Positions 50,662 to 59,378 are shown, counted from the stretch's first letter. The stretch is 64,000 nt of DNA from an uncultured Clostridia bacterium (GCA_947630725.1 CANRIS010000002.1:62001-126000); one strand, 5' to 3'. The notes: generated from the sequence alone by a model not told the origin. Made by a program: numbers and translations.

Positions 50662-51477
50662 TCAGGCCTTAAGCTTTGAAAGAGTTTCGTTATAAAAAAC
50701 GTCAAGATGACCGATATAATTCTTTTTCCACGGCTTATTTTTGCCGCAATAGTGGATAATAACAGAGTTTTTTCGCACCCATTCCATGTCAAATTCTTTT
50801 TCAAGCTGTGCGTGGAGCATATAGAGCCTTTCGGTCATATTATATACAAAGGGGTCAAGCGCCAATATCCTGCTGCCATAAAGAGCGCTGATAATATCCT
50901 GATCGGGCAGTATCAAGAGATTTTTTCTTTTTTCGATAAACTCAAATACCTCTTTATAATCTTGCTCTTTTCTGAGCTTTTTCAGATTCATAAGCATAAC
51001 GCCCGAATTAATATACGGCTCGGTACTCTCTATGTCAAGACGTATCTCGTTGACCTTGTGCATAAGCGCTCCGTTGTGGGACGCAGCCGCAAAGAAATAA
51101 TCGTCCATATCCGTGTCATAAAGCTCCTTTACAGAGCCGTTTACAATAATGTCGGGGTCAAGATATAAAATTTTATCAATGTCGCTCGGCAGATATTTTG
51201 CGGCAAAAATTCTGTAATAAATTTCCTGCGGATACCTTGCGGTTGTGGGCGCCTCCGAAAGGTCTATGTCCGCAGCCTTTATCATATGAAGCTCTCCGCC
51301 GGCTCCTATAATGCGTTTTGTGCTTTCTGCAGCCGTTTCGGATACTGCTCTGTGAAGAAGATATATGTGAAAATGACAGTCGGTGTTGCTGTCAATAAGA
51401 GATCTGAGCATTACATTCAGATAAGGAATATAGTTTTCGTTAAGCGTCACCAGTATGTTGATTTGTCTGTGCTGCAT
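50662..51477 (-). CDS. Glycosyltransferase family 8
   Basis: 271 residues from the ATG at 51477 (MQHRQINILVTLNENYIPYL), 5-6 nt after GGGAGG. Features of GT8: LRSLIDS, sugar-nucleotide and metal motif YLDPDIIVNGSV (DxD variant), YINSGVMLMNL, LPDQDIISALY and HYCGKNKPW. GT8 enzymes use UDP-glucose or UDP-galactose in retaining reactions, usually for cell-surface polysaccharide. It is a lone gene here. Confidence 0.9.
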   Translation of the reverse strand: MQHRQINILVTLNENYIPYLNVMLRSLIDSNTDCHFHIYLLHRAVSETAAESTKRIIGAGGELHMIKAADIDLSEAPTTARYPQEIYYRIFAAKYLPSDIDKILYLDPDIIVNGSVKELYDTDMDDYFFAAASHNGALMHKVNEIRLDIESTEPYINSGVMLMNLKKLRKEQDYKEVFEFIEKRKNLLILPDQDIISALYGSRILALDPFVYNMTERLYMLHAQLEKEFDMEWVRKNSVIIHYCGKNKPWKKNYIGHLDVFYNETLSKLKA

Positions 51478-51644
51478 TTTTTCCTCCCGATCTGCATTTA
51501 TGATATTGTTTTCAAGCCGTTTGAAATCCATTGATTTTATATTGCCTGACTTCGGTCATAAAATCATTTTACGACTTAACCAAGTCAAAGTCAAGCCGAA
51601 ACAAAACAATGCTTTACTTCAAAATGTATTGTACGTTCAAAACT

Positions 51645-51668
51645 AAAAAACCTGCCATATTAGGCAGG
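51645..51668 (-). terminator. Terminator of the ferredoxin gene
   Basis: CCTGCC-ATATTA-GGCAGG with a T-run on the minus strand, just past the stop. Confidence 0.8.
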
Positions 51669-51673
51669 CTCGG

Positions 51674-51859
51674 TCATTCGGACTCTATGGCATAGACGGG
51701 ACAGCTTTCCTTTGCGCTGACCGCCGAATCTTCAATCTGAGGGTCAACGTCCCCATCTGCTGCTTCGGCTCTTCCCGTTTCCGAAAGGTGAAAAACCTCG
51801 GGGCATATTCCCTCGCAAAGTCCACAGCCTATACAGTTGTCATTAACCAAAAATTTCAT
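51674..51859 (-). CDS. 4Fe-4S ferredoxin
   Basis: 61 residues, acidic. Cluster ligands are in CIGCGLCEGICPEVF and the distal Cys in SCPVYAIE, which gives one 4Fe-4S cluster, as in the small monocluster ferredoxins of anaerobes. It carries electrons among soluble oxidoreductases. Single gene; ribosome site GGAGGATC is upstream of the ATG. Confidence 0.92.
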   Translation of the reverse strand: MKFLVNDNCIGCGLCEGICPEVFHLSETGRAEAADGDVDPQIEDSAVSAKESCPVYAIESE

Positions 51860-51997
51860 ATAATGATCCTCCGTATATAAATATCAACAAGCCTGAATAT
51901 ATTGTCAGAGGTACCTGCGCTGCGCCGAGGACTGCCGACATATATATTTAAAGCAGTTGTCCTTATGATACTATGCCACATTTATGATATTTTATAA

Positions 51998-52025
51998 CAA
52001 AAAACAGCCCTTATGTTATGGGCTG
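51998..52025 (-). terminator. Minus-strand terminator of the FabK-like gene
   Basis: CAGCCC and GGGCTG pair; the minus strand continues TTTTTTGTTAT. A related hairpin lies on the other side of repeat copy 2. Confidence 0.65.
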
Positions 52026-52079
52026 CCAGTATGTCAAAAAATTAAATCTACTTATAATTAAGAATAATATGCGACAAAT

Positions 52080-52295
52080 ATGTTATATACAGCGTCGCAG
52101 ACTTTAATCCGCAGGACGAGCTTCGCCCGTCCGAGGAATAAATTTCAATTTGCGAAAAAACGTAGTTTTTGGAACAAATTGAAATTTATATTCCTTTATC
52201 CAAATGAAGTCGCCGGCTTGCCCGGCACGCACATTTGGCCTCATCAAAATGCGGCTGCATTTTGATGAAAGCGTGTCGGCTTTTTCGACACGCTT
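52080..52295 (+). repeat. Interspersed multi-hairpin element, copy 2
   Basis: 216 bp, the most complete short form. Hairpins in order: GGACG.GC/GC.CGTCC (first); AGGAATAAATTTCAATTTG with CAAATTGAAATTTATATTCCT; CCAAATG...CATTTGG enclosing GCCGG/CCGGC; TCATCAAAATGC/GCATTTTGATGA (perfect 12 bp); AAGCGTGTCG/CGACACGCTT. It differs from copy 1 by paired changes in two stems (GCCGA/TCGGC to GCCGG/CCGGC, and CAGCG/CGCTG to AAGCG/CGCTT). It lies between the ferredoxin and FabK-like genes. Confidence 0.85.
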
Positions 52296-52297
52296 AA

Positions 52298-52318
52298 CAG
52301 CCCTTTGGTTTTGGGCTG
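52298..52318. other. Hairpin matching the terminator on the other side of copy 2
   Basis: CAGCCC...GGGCTG. With the hairpin at 52005-52025 it brackets repeat copy 2, just as copy 1 is bracketed by a different pair of related hairpins. Confidence 0.6.
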
Positions 52319-52373
52319 CGTTGTCTTTACAGCATTGTATGCGCCGAAAAATATATCGGCTTGTACTGTATAA

Positions 52374-53432
52374 TTAAGGCTCTTTTGTAAGCTCCTCAAA
52401 AATTTCGTGTACCGTTGTGATCCTGTCAATTTTGTCTACGTTTGTGCCGCAGAAAATAAGTCCGTTGTCAAGGTCTCCCTTTGCCGCATTGAACAGTGCA
52501 AGAGAAATACAGTACGGCGTTGTTCTCGGATCGCAGTGGTGCAGACAGTTGAAGCACCGCGTCACCTTGGGGCCGTTTCCCGCCTCGGTATTCTTCACAA
52601 AAACATTGTTTATTGCTCGTCCGGGCATACCTACGGGAGATTTCACGATCTTTACATCGTCCTTGCCTGCCTTTATATATGCCTCCTTAAAGGCTCTGCT
52701 GGCATCGCATTCTTCGGTGGCGACAAATCGTGTAGCCATCTGGACGCCGTTAAGCCCCAGAGAAAGATAGTGGTCTATATCCTGCCTTGTAAAAACTCCT
52801 CCCCCGAAAATAACGGGCATTTCCTTATTATACTGAGCCGAAAATTTGTCCCTTACGGCGAGTATCCTGCCGATCTCTTCGTCCATTGAAATTATGGTTT
52901 CAAGCTCGGAGGGCTTAAAGCCGAGGTGACCGCCTGCCTTCGGCCCTTCTATAACTATCATATCGGGCAGACGGCTGTATTTTTTCATCCACCGTGTAAG
53001 TATAACATTTGCGGCCTTTGCAGAGGAAACTATGGGACAAAGCTTAATATCCGAGTCCTTGGCATATTTGGGAAGATCGAGGGGCAGTCCTGCGCCCGAA
53101 ATAATGAGGTCGGCTCCGCTCTTTATTATGCAGTCAACATACATATCGTACTGCTTTGACGCAACCATAAGATTGACCCCTATGGGGCCTCCTCCCGAAA
53201 TTTCCTTAGCTCTTTTTATATGCTTTGTAAGCGTACGCATATTTGCATTATTTGTATTTGTATAAAAGTCCTCTTCCATAAAACCGGGCTGAGCAGCCGA
53301 AATAACTCCCAGTCCGCCTTCTTTCGTAACAGCGCCTGCCAGTGATGAGAGGCTGATGCCTATGCCCATACCGCCCTGTACTATGGGGTATTTTATTGTT
53401 ATATCTCCGATTTTAAGAGGTTTCAATTCCAT
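52374..53432 (-). CDS. FMN-dependent enoyl-ACP reductase II / nitronate monooxygenase family protein
   Basis: 352 residues. TIM-barrel flavoprotein with VQGGMGIGIS near the N-terminus, PIGVNLM, LIISGAGLP, PKAGGHLGF (catalytic-type His), VIFGGGVF, LNGVQMATRF and a Cys-rich insertion near the C-terminus (RCFNCLHHCDP) with a further Cys in GLIFCGTNV. FabK-like proteins reduce enoyl-ACP with NAD(P)H; homologues oxidise nitronates. Which of these applies is not clear. It has its own promoter, divergent from the small-protein genes. Confidence 0.85.
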   Translation of the reverse strand: MELKPLKIGDITIKYPIVQGGMGIGISLSSLAGAVTKEGGLGVISAAQPGFMEEDFYTNTNNANMRTLTKHIKRAKEISGGGPIGVNLMVASKQYDMYVDCIIKSGADLIISGAGLPLDLPKYAKDSDIKLCPIVSSAKAANVILTRWMKKYSRLPDMIVIEGPKAGGHLGFKPSELETIISMDEEIGRILAVRDKFSAQYNKEMPVIFGGGVFTRQDIDHYLSLGLNGVQMATRFVATEECDASRAFKEAYIKAGKDDVKIVKSPVGMPGRAINNVFVKNTEAGNGPKVTRCFNCLHHCDPRTTPYCISLALFNAAKGDLDNGLIFCGTNVDKIDRITTVHEIFEELTKEP

Positions 53433-53515
53433 TTATATCTCTCCGTATTCAAGAAGTAATTCGTATCCTTGTTCTATTTTCTTATCCGATTTATAATCAA
53501 ACTATCCTAAGTACA

Positions 53516-53544
53516 ACTATATTATATTTTTGCAATTTAGTCAA
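53516..53544 (-). promoter_or_regulatory. Promoter of the FabK-like gene
   Basis: Minus strand TTGACT, 17-nt spacer, TATAGT. Confidence 0.65.
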
Positions 53545-53613
53545 CCGATTTGAGAAAAATTTTAAAAAAATCTTTTATCGGGTAAAAAAATTTGTTTATA
53601 TCGACGGTAAATA

Positions 53614-53642
53614 TTGATTTTTTTAAAGCAAAATAGTATAAT
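53614..53642 (+). promoter_or_regulatory. Promoter of the DUF6485/MmcQ pair
   Basis: TTGATT, 17-nt spacer, TATAAT; start codon about 30 nt downstream. Confidence 0.7.
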
Positions 53643-53671
53643 ACCAAAAAAGCAAAGGAGAGCCGAAAAAA

Positions 53672-53881
53672 ATGAGTGAAAATAAGTCTTTTTGTACCTG
53701 TACCGATCTGGGCTGCCCTCTCAACCCCGCAAATCACAACAAGGGCTGCGATCTCTGCATTCAAAAATGCCTTAAGCTAAAGGAGATCCCAAGCTGCTTT
53801 TTTAAGGACATAAACGCCGAAAAAAAGCCCGATGGCTATACATACCGTGACTTTGCCGATTTTGTTCTGAGGGAGGAGTGA
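53672..53881 (+). CDS. DUF6485-like small Cys-rich protein
   Basis: 69 residues with six Cys (FCTCTDLGCP, KGCDLCIQKC and a later SCFF). It probably binds a metal ion or cluster. AAAGGAGAG lies upstream of the ATG. It is followed after 4 nt by an MmcQ-family gene with a TTG start. Family assignment rests on the FCTCxxxxC...H..GC..C...C pattern. Confidence 0.75.
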   Translation: MSENKSFCTCTDLGCPLNPANHNKGCDLCIQKCLKLKEIPSCFFKDINAEKKPDGYTYRDFADFVLREE

Positions 53882-53885
53882 TATT

Positions 53886-54269
53886 TTGGATCATAATGAA
53901 AAAAACCAAATGACAGAAATGATTTTTGAATATGCGCGCGACAAATACGGCACAACACCCGAATACCTCTGGAAAAGATACCCCAAAAGCGCCGTCCTCA
54001 GATGTGAAAAAAGCGGAAAGTGGTATGGCCTTATTATGGATTTAAAGCGAAAAACCCTCGGTCTTAAGGGCGATCCCGACAGCATAGTATATATACTCAA
54101 CATAAAGTGCGAGCCTGCTGCGGCCTGTTTTTTGCCCGACAGGGACGGTTTTCTGCCTGCGTATCATATGAACAAGAGGCATTGGGTTTCCGTATTGCTT
54201 GACGGAAGCGTACCCCTTGATGACATAAAAGCCCTTATGGACATAAGCTACGGTCTCGTAAGCAAATAA
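53886..54269 (+). CDS. MmcQ/YjbR-family protein
   Basis: 127 residues. The TTG start has GGGAGGAG 9 nt upstream; the next in-frame ATG comes nine codons later. The C-terminal motif HMNKRHWVSVLLDG is the family's conserved segment, and the N-terminal half has YARDKYGTTPEYLWKRYP. The fold is CyaY-like; function unknown, sometimes DNA-binding. The gene stops just before repeat copy 3. Confidence 0.85.
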   Translation: MDHNEKNQMTEMIFEYARDKYGTTPEYLWKRYPKSAVLRCEKSGKWYGLIMDLKRKTLGLKGDPDSIVYILNIKCEPAAACFLPDRDGFLPAYHMNKRHWVSVLLDGSVPLDDIKALMDISYGLVSK

Positions 54270-54272
54270 GCC

Positions 54273-54468
54273 CACACTTTCATCAAAATGCAGTCGCATT
54301 TTGATGAGACCAAATGTGCGTGCCGGGCAAGCCGGCGACTTCATTTGGATAAAGGAATATAAATTTCAATTTGTTCCAAAAACTGCGTTTTTTCGCAAAT
54401 TGAAATTTATTCCTCGGACGGGCAAAGCTCGTCCTGCGGATTAAAGTCTGCGACGCTGTATATAATAC
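54273..54468 (-). repeat. Interspersed multi-hairpin element, copy 3 (inverted)
   Basis: 196 bp in the opposite orientation to copies 1 and 2, placed between convergent MmcQ and a lipoprotein gene. It keeps the first four hairpins of copy 2 but has lost the last (GCGTGTCG/CGACACGC), which is truncated after GAAAGTGTG, right against the MmcQ stop. It may now serve both genes as a terminator. Confidence 0.85.
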
Positions 54469-54482
54469 CTTTATCAAGTATA

Positions 54483-54995
54483 TCAGAATCTTATGATCTT
54501 ATCATCTGCGGATCTTGCTTCTTTGCGTGACAGGCTCTCGGTTATTTTGCTTGAATCATAAAAGAATCCTCTGAGATATTCCGATGTTTCCTGCGGCACC
54601 TCATATGTTTTATTTGTTCCGTGGTCTCTGAATGTGACATAGGAGACGTTTTTATATATATGTATTCCGAAAGCGGAATAAAGGCTTTTATTGTCGCCGT
54701 TTTTGGCGTTGTCCAGAATTTCTTCTTCAAAAAGCTCAAAGCTGCCCAGAATCTCGGAGTCATCGGGCAGCTCGCCAATGCTCCACTCCGATATATTAAG
54801 ACTGTCTATAAAAGCCCTGATGTCATTCTCTCTGTCCAGCAGCTCCACCGTTTCAAGAGTCTGTGCATCGACAGCCGTTATTTCTTTTATGTCCGTATCC
54901 GAAAGCTCTCCAAGAACTTCGCCGTGTTCATCATCGTATGCGCAGCTGCACAGGATCAATATGCACACCATTGCCACAGCAAATATTTTTTTCAC
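54483..54995 (-). CDS. Predicted lipoprotein, unknown
   Basis: 170 residues from a GTG with GGGGTGATCTT upstream. Signal peptide MKKIFAVAMVCILILCSCAYDD with a lipobox (LCSC) so that Cys18 is likely lipidated. The rest is acidic, with no recognised domain. Monocistronic, after repeat copy 3. Confidence 0.7.
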   Translation of the reverse strand: MKKIFAVAMVCILILCSCAYDDEHGEVLGELSDTDIKEITAVDAQTLETVELLDRENDIRAFIDSLNISEWSIGELPDDSEILGSFELFEEEILDNAKNGDNKSLYSAFGIHIYKNVSYVTFRDHGTNKTYEVPQETSEYLRGFFYDSSKITESLSRKEARSADDKIIRF

Positions 54996-55054
54996 AAGAT
55001 CACCCCGAAATGTTGATTTTTTTCTCTCTTTCTCTTTATTTATATTATATTATA

Positions 55055-55672
55055 TCATATCCCGTCAATAAGCACGAGACCGCCCCTTCTTTCGCAGCCC
55101 GTATTCCACAGCATATCAAGGTCAAGCCATTGCCAGCTGCCGTAGGTCACGGCCTTTACCATAAAAACATCCGAAAAACAACTGTATCCCGTCAGGAGGT
55201 ACCAGTGCCATTCATAGTCCTTCATATTGACATTTTTGTGGTGCAGCGTCAGACAGGGTATGGGAAAACCTGCGTCTATACGCCCTCTTATGGCTGCTTC
55301 CGCCGATTTAAGCTCCCTATACCCGTCAAAGCCCTCCATAGTTATGGCTGTGTTTCCCCTATCCCTGAGATAAGCCCCAAAACCGTCAATATAAATATCC
55401 AGTCTGTCTATGCCCGACCATCTGGGGCTGAGATAGGGTCTCATAATATCCGAAAATTTTATATAATCACTTTTAGTGAGCCTGTCGGCGGAAAAAGGAT
55501 AAAGCCCCTTTGTGCCTTTATACATATCAAAATATATGCACAGGTCACAGGCAGTGGCGGCTCCGCAGCCTCCGAGCTTCATCATAGGTCTTAAAAACCA
55601 GTCCTGACAGCCGCCGTAGCAATCCTCTATCTGAAAATATTCAAGCTCTCTGTTAAGATGCGAATGCTCCAA
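55055..55672 (-). CDS. C39/papain-like cysteine peptidase-like protein
   Basis: 205 residues if the TTG at 55672 is used (GGGGTGA 8 nt upstream); the frame opens further upstream to 55747, overlapping pyrC. A nucleophile-like Cys is in KLGGCGAATACDLC (near residue 40), after a QDWFL segment with the possible oxyanion Gln; a later His is in DYEWHWYLLTGYSC. Such proteins process or bind peptides. No signal peptide. It ends the aroB-to-pyrC operon. Function unknown. Confidence 0.6.
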   Translation of the reverse strand: MEHSHLNRELEYFQIEDCYGGCQDWFLRPMMKLGGCGAATACDLCIYFDMYKGTKGLYPFSADRLTKSDYIKFSDIMRPYLSPRWSGIDRLDIYIDGFGAYLRDRGNTAITMEGFDGYRELKSAEAAIRGRIDAGFPIPCLTLHHKNVNMKDYEWHWYLLTGYSCFSDVFMVKAVTYGSWQWLDLDMLWNTGCERRGGLVLIDGI

Positions 55673-55727
55673 CCGAAAAGTCACCCCTATCCTGCGTTTT
55701 CCACTGTTTTGATATATTTTTAAAGTT

Positions 55728-57008
55728 CTATTCAAGAGAAAAGGCAAGCTCTCCGTTTACAAATGTCTTTATTATCCTGCCTCTGACCTTTCTGCCCTCA
55801 AAGGGAGTGTATTTTGCCTTTGAACAAAAATCCTCTCCCCTTATCGTATATTCGTTGTCAATATCCACAAGTACAAGATCGCCGTCATAGCCCGTCCTTA
55901 TTTCGCCCTTGTTTTTAAGTCCCAATATCTTCGCAGGATTCGTGGACATCTTTTCCACAAGATCCGAAAGCTTAAAGCTGTCGCCGCAAAGCTCGGTATA
56001 GCTTATGCCAAAGGCTGTTTCAAGAGATGATATGCCATATGCGGCAAGGTCAAACTCTACGTTCTTTCTGTCAATGGTGGCAGGGGTATGGCCGCTCGCT
56101 ATAACGTCTATAACTCCGCTGTACAGACCCTTTTTTATGGCTTCCACGTCTTTATGGGTGCGCAGAGGGGGATTTACCTTTGCATAAGTATTATATCCCT
56201 CTATGTCGTCTTCAGTCAAGGCAAAATAATGGGGAGACGTGCCTGCGGTTATCTGCGTTCCCTCGTGGGTTTTTCCGCTTTCAACAAGATAAACCGAAAA
56301 AGCCGTGGTGATGTTCTGTAGGTGCAGCTTTGCCTTTGTGTATTTTCCCAGAATGAGGTTTCTCGAAACAATGATCTCCTCCGCCTCTCTGGGGCTGCCG
56401 AAAAGACCGAGCTTTGTCGAGACTATACCCTCATTGACAACTCTGCCCTTTGAAAGGCTTTCTTCAAGGCCTGCGGCAATAACGGGTATATCGAACATTT
56501 TTGAATACATAAGCACATCCCTCATAAGGTTTGCGCTTTCGATGTGTCCGCCGTTGTCCGATACGGCGATTATGCCCTTTGACACCATTTTGCCTATTTC
56601 GGCAATATCCCGTCCGTTGCAGTTTTTCGTTATGCTGCCGTAGGGGTATATATTGACGCGGCTTTCTGCCTCGGCTCTCTGTATCACATAGTCAACAACG
56701 GTCATACTGTCCACTATGGGCTGCGTATTGGGCGCAGTTGTGAGAGATGTAAATCCTCCCGACAGAGCCGACCCCGAAACTATCCTGAGATTGTCACGGC
56801 TTTCATAGCCCTCTTCACATATCTTGCAGTTCATATCTATAAGCCCCGGAATGAGATAAAGCCCTCCGCCGTCTATGACCTCTCCGCAGTCCGAGCGTAC
56901 ATCTCCTATTTCCGCAATTTTGCCGTCCGAAACAAGCACGGAGTTAAGGCTGTCGGGGTCGCATTCGGGCGAAATGACCCTACAGTTTTTTATAAGAACA
57001 CTTTTCAT
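55728..57008 (-). CDS. pyrC: Dihydroorotase homologue lacking metal ligands (pseudo-dihydroorotase)
   Basis: 426 residues, with full-length dihydroorotase architecture (PGLID, TTAPNTQPIVDS, SDNGG, TAGTSPHYFALT, KVNPPLRTHKDV). The zinc ligands are not there: the N-terminal HxH of active enzymes reads DMNCKICEEG, the HCED segment reads AAGLEESL, the third His site reads HLQNITT, and the catalytic Asp of DHAPH reads GHTPA. The protein should not bind metal as an active enzyme does. Inactive dihydroorotase homologues are known as structural partners of aspartate transcarbamoylase in some bacteria. It overlaps pyrB by 4 nt (ATGA). Confidence 0.8.
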   Translation of the reverse strand: MKSVLIKNCRVISPECDPDSLNSVLVSDGKIAEIGDVRSDCGEVIDGGGLYLIPGLIDMNCKICEEGYESRDNLRIVSGSALSGGFTSLTTAPNTQPIVDSMTVVDYVIQRAEAESRVNIYPYGSITKNCNGRDIAEIGKMVSKGIIAVSDNGGHIESANLMRDVLMYSKMFDIPVIAAGLEESLSKGRVVNEGIVSTKLGLFGSPREAEEIIVSRNLILGKYTKAKLHLQNITTAFSVYLVESGKTHEGTQITAGTSPHYFALTEDDIEGYNTYAKVNPPLRTHKDVEAIKKGLYSGVIDVIASGHTPATIDRKNVEFDLAAYGISSLETAFGISYTELCGDSFKLSDLVEKMSTNPAKILGLKNKGEIRTGYDGDLVLVDIDNEYTIRGEDFCSKAKYTPFEGRKVRGRIIKTFVNGELAFSLE

Positions 57009-57928
57009 ACCGTCAGCCCCTTTCCGAGAGACAGCAGATAAAGTATAGCCATACGCACGGCCACACCGTTTGTTATCTGGTCGTCAATAATACATTTTTC
57101 GCTGTCAACAATGTCCGATGCGATCTCAACTCTCCTGTTGGGGCCGCCGGGGTGCATAACGATAACGTCCTTTTTGGCTGCGTCAATCACGGTATCCTCA
57201 AGCTTGAAAAACTCCTTATACTCATCGAATGAAGCCAGTCTCGAGCCATAGCTTGCCTCATCCTGAAGCTTAAGCGACATTATGACGTCAACGTCCCTGC
57301 ACGCCTTTTTTATATCATAATAGACCTTTACGTTAAAATCCTCTATATTGTTGGGGACAAGTGTGGGCGGAGACGCTATCCTGACTTCTGCCCCCAGCTT
57401 TGTAAGCCCCCATATGTTGCTCCTTGCAACCCTTGAGCCTGCGACATCGCCGCATATAGCCACCTTAAGACCGTCAAAATGCCCCTTAAGCTCCTTTATC
57501 GTGAGTAGGTCGAGAAGAGCCTGTGTAGGATTTTCGTTTATGCCGTCTCCTGCGTTTATAACGCTGGCCTTTACCTTATCCGCAAGATAGCCTGCGGAGC
57601 CCGAATAGGGGTTTCGGAGGATTATAAAATCCCCTCCCATCTGATCTATTGTACGTCCTATTTCAAAGAGCGTATCCTGCGAGGAGCCGTCCACGTTTAT
57701 TTCAACGCAGTTGGCGCTCAGATACTGCGCCGCCAGCTCATACGAAAGCTTTGCCCTTGTGCTTTGTTCATAAAAGAGAAGTATTACGGATTTCCCCTGG
57801 AGATAAGGCGCTTTTTTGTTTCTCTGATTAAGCACCACCTTCATAGTCTCAGCCATTTCCAAAACAGCCATTATCTCCTTGTCGGAAACATCCATAAGAC
57901 CTATAAAATCCTTTCTTTTAAACTCCAC
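57005..57928 (-). CDS. pyrB: Divergent aspartate transcarbamoylase homologue
   Basis: 307 residues. The fold is clear (YEQSTRAKLSYELA, INAGDGINENPTQALLD, GDVAGSRVARSNI, HPGGPNRRVEI). Changes from active enzymes: STRTR is STRAK; the SVQKGET loop with the essential Lys is deleted so that DGSS runs into QDTLFE; the HPTQ His is Asn (NPTQ); the LRxQxER aspartate-binding motif is KLQDEAS; and RH is RN. It probably lacks normal activity. It sits between rluD and the dihydroorotase homologue in one operon. Confidence 0.8.
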   Translation of the reverse strand: MEFKRKDFIGLMDVSDKEIMAVLEMAETMKVVLNQRNKKAPYLQGKSVILLFYEQSTRAKLSYELAAQYLSANCVEINVDGSSQDTLFEIGRTIDQMGGDFIILRNPYSGSAGYLADKVKASVINAGDGINENPTQALLDLLTIKELKGHFDGLKVAICGDVAGSRVARSNIWGLTKLGAEVRIASPPTLVPNNIEDFNVKVYYDIKKACRDVDVIMSLKLQDEASYGSRLASFDEYKEFFKLEDTVIDAAKKDVIVMHPGGPNRRVEIASDIVDSEKCIIDDQITNGVAVRMAILYLLSLGKGLTV

Positions 57929-58847
57929 TGCGTCCCCTCCTTATCCTCTTCAGAGCGTCCATGAAGTCATCGGGAGGCTCTGTCTCAAACTCAACGTATT
58001 TCTTTGTCCTCGGATGTATAAAGCCCAGCGTACCTGCATGGAGCATCTGTCCCCCTGCCTTGTCAAGGGTTTTTTTCGGCCCGTATACGGGATCCCCCAA
58101 AAGAGGATGTCCCACATATGCCATATGCACTCTGATCTGGTGCGTTCTGCCTGTTTCAAGCCTGAAGCCCACAAGGGCAAATTCGGCGAAATTTTCCTTA
58201 AGAAACCAGTGTGTAACGGCGTTTCTGCCTCCCTGTGCGAGGACAGCCATTTTCTTTCTGTCGTTGGGGCTTCTTCCTATAAGCGTTTCTATTCTGCCTT
58301 CCTCCTCCTTAAGTCTGCCTCTTACTATGCCCGAATATATTCTCGTCATACTGTGAGAGGCAAGCTGAGCCGACAGAAAGCTATGAGAAAAATCGTTTTT
58401 TGCTGCTACAAGTATGCCGCTTGTGTCCCTGTCTATCCTGTGTACTATGCCGGGTCTCATAACTCCGTTTATGCCCGACAGCTCTCCTTTGCATCTGTAC
58501 ATAAGGGCGTTTACGAGAGTGCCGGAATAATGCCCCGGAGCAGGATGAACCACCATTCCCCTCGGCTTGTTCACGAGTATAATATCCGCGTCCTCATATA
58601 CCACATCCAAAGGAATGTCCTCGGGCAGTATCTCAGGCTCACACGGCGCGGGAATACTCACGGTTATTTCGTCCTTTTCGCTTATTTTGCAGCTTTTTGA
58701 GACAGTTCTGCCGTTCACTCTGACAGCGCCCTCCCCTATAAGCCTCTGGAGCCTGCTCCTCGTCATATCTTCAAGCTCGCAGCTCAGATAGAGATCAAGC
58801 CTCATTCCCGCATCGCTTTTTTCGGGAAAAAGAACCAATTCTTCCAT
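57918..58847 (-). CDS. rluD: Ribosomal large subunit pseudouridine synthase D family
   Basis: 309 residues. N-terminal S4 RNA-binding domain (about 15-75: MRLDLYLSCELEDMTRSRLQRLI) and a catalytic domain with VHRIDRDTSGILVAAK holding the catalytic Asp (near residue 138). It makes pseudouridines in 23S rRNA helix 69 or related sites. It follows a small membrane protein gene by 18 nt and overlaps pyrB by 11 nt. Confidence 0.92.
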   Translation of the reverse strand: MEELVLFPEKSDAGMRLDLYLSCELEDMTRSRLQRLIGEGAVRVNGRTVSKSCKISEKDEITVSIPAPCEPEILPEDIPLDVVYEDADIILVNKPRGMVVHPAPGHYSGTLVNALMYRCKGELSGINGVMRPGIVHRIDRDTSGILVAAKNDFSHSFLSAQLASHSMTRIYSGIVRGRLKEEEGRIETLIGRSPNDRKKMAVLAQGGRNAVTHWFLKENFAEFALVGFRLETGRTHQIRVHMAYVGHPLLGDPVYGPKKTLDKAGGQMLHAGTLGFIHPRTKKYVEFETEPPDDFMDALKRIRRGRSGV

Positions 58848-58865
58848 TTATGCACCTTCCGATTT

Positions 58866-59378
58866 TTATACCATATTTTCGACATAGCATATTATATTTC
58901 TGTTGCCTGATTTGACATATCTTATATATATATATCTGCCGTCTCCCGAAATAACTCCGCCGCTGCTCTGCACCGTGTTATATCCTGCGCCCGAGCCGTC
59001 TTTATAAGAAAACTCCACGTTTTCGACCGAAAAGCTTTCGCTGTCATCGGACGTCACAAAGTTTTGGACTGCTCCTGCTATTTCATAATAATTATTCGTC
59101 TTGTACTCACAATAAACCTTTACGGAGGAAAAAGCAAGTATAAAGAACGAAAACACAAGCATTATGGCTCCTGCCGTAAGCGCATAAAGCCTGCTTTTGA
59201 AATATATGAGCGCTGCGGTAAATACAGCGACTCCTATCAGCGCCGTAAGTATCAGCTTAAGTACAAAATCCACCTTTATTTCATACAACACCTGTCCTCC
59301 GTAGACCCTGCCGAATGCGACATTGCCAAGAGCTGTAACAACGGCAAAAAGCGCCGATAAAAATACGGTTTTTTTCAT
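58866..59378 (-). CDS. Unknown membrane protein between lspA and rluD
   Basis: 170 residues. Three hydrophobic helices (about 5-22, 34-57, 66-90) are followed by an external 70-residue domain ending in VENMV. It starts directly after the lspA stop. No family recognised. It is in the aroB-lspA-rluD operon, but its role is not evident. Confidence 0.6.
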   Translation of the reverse strand: MKKTVFLSALFAVVTALGNVAFGRVYGGQVLYEIKVDFVLKLILTALIGVAVFTAALIYFKSRLYALTAGAIMLVFSFFILAFSSVKVYCEYKTNNYYEIAGAVQNFVTSDDSESFSVENVEFSYKDGSGAGYNTVQSSGGVISGDGRYIYIRYVKSGNRNIICYVENMV

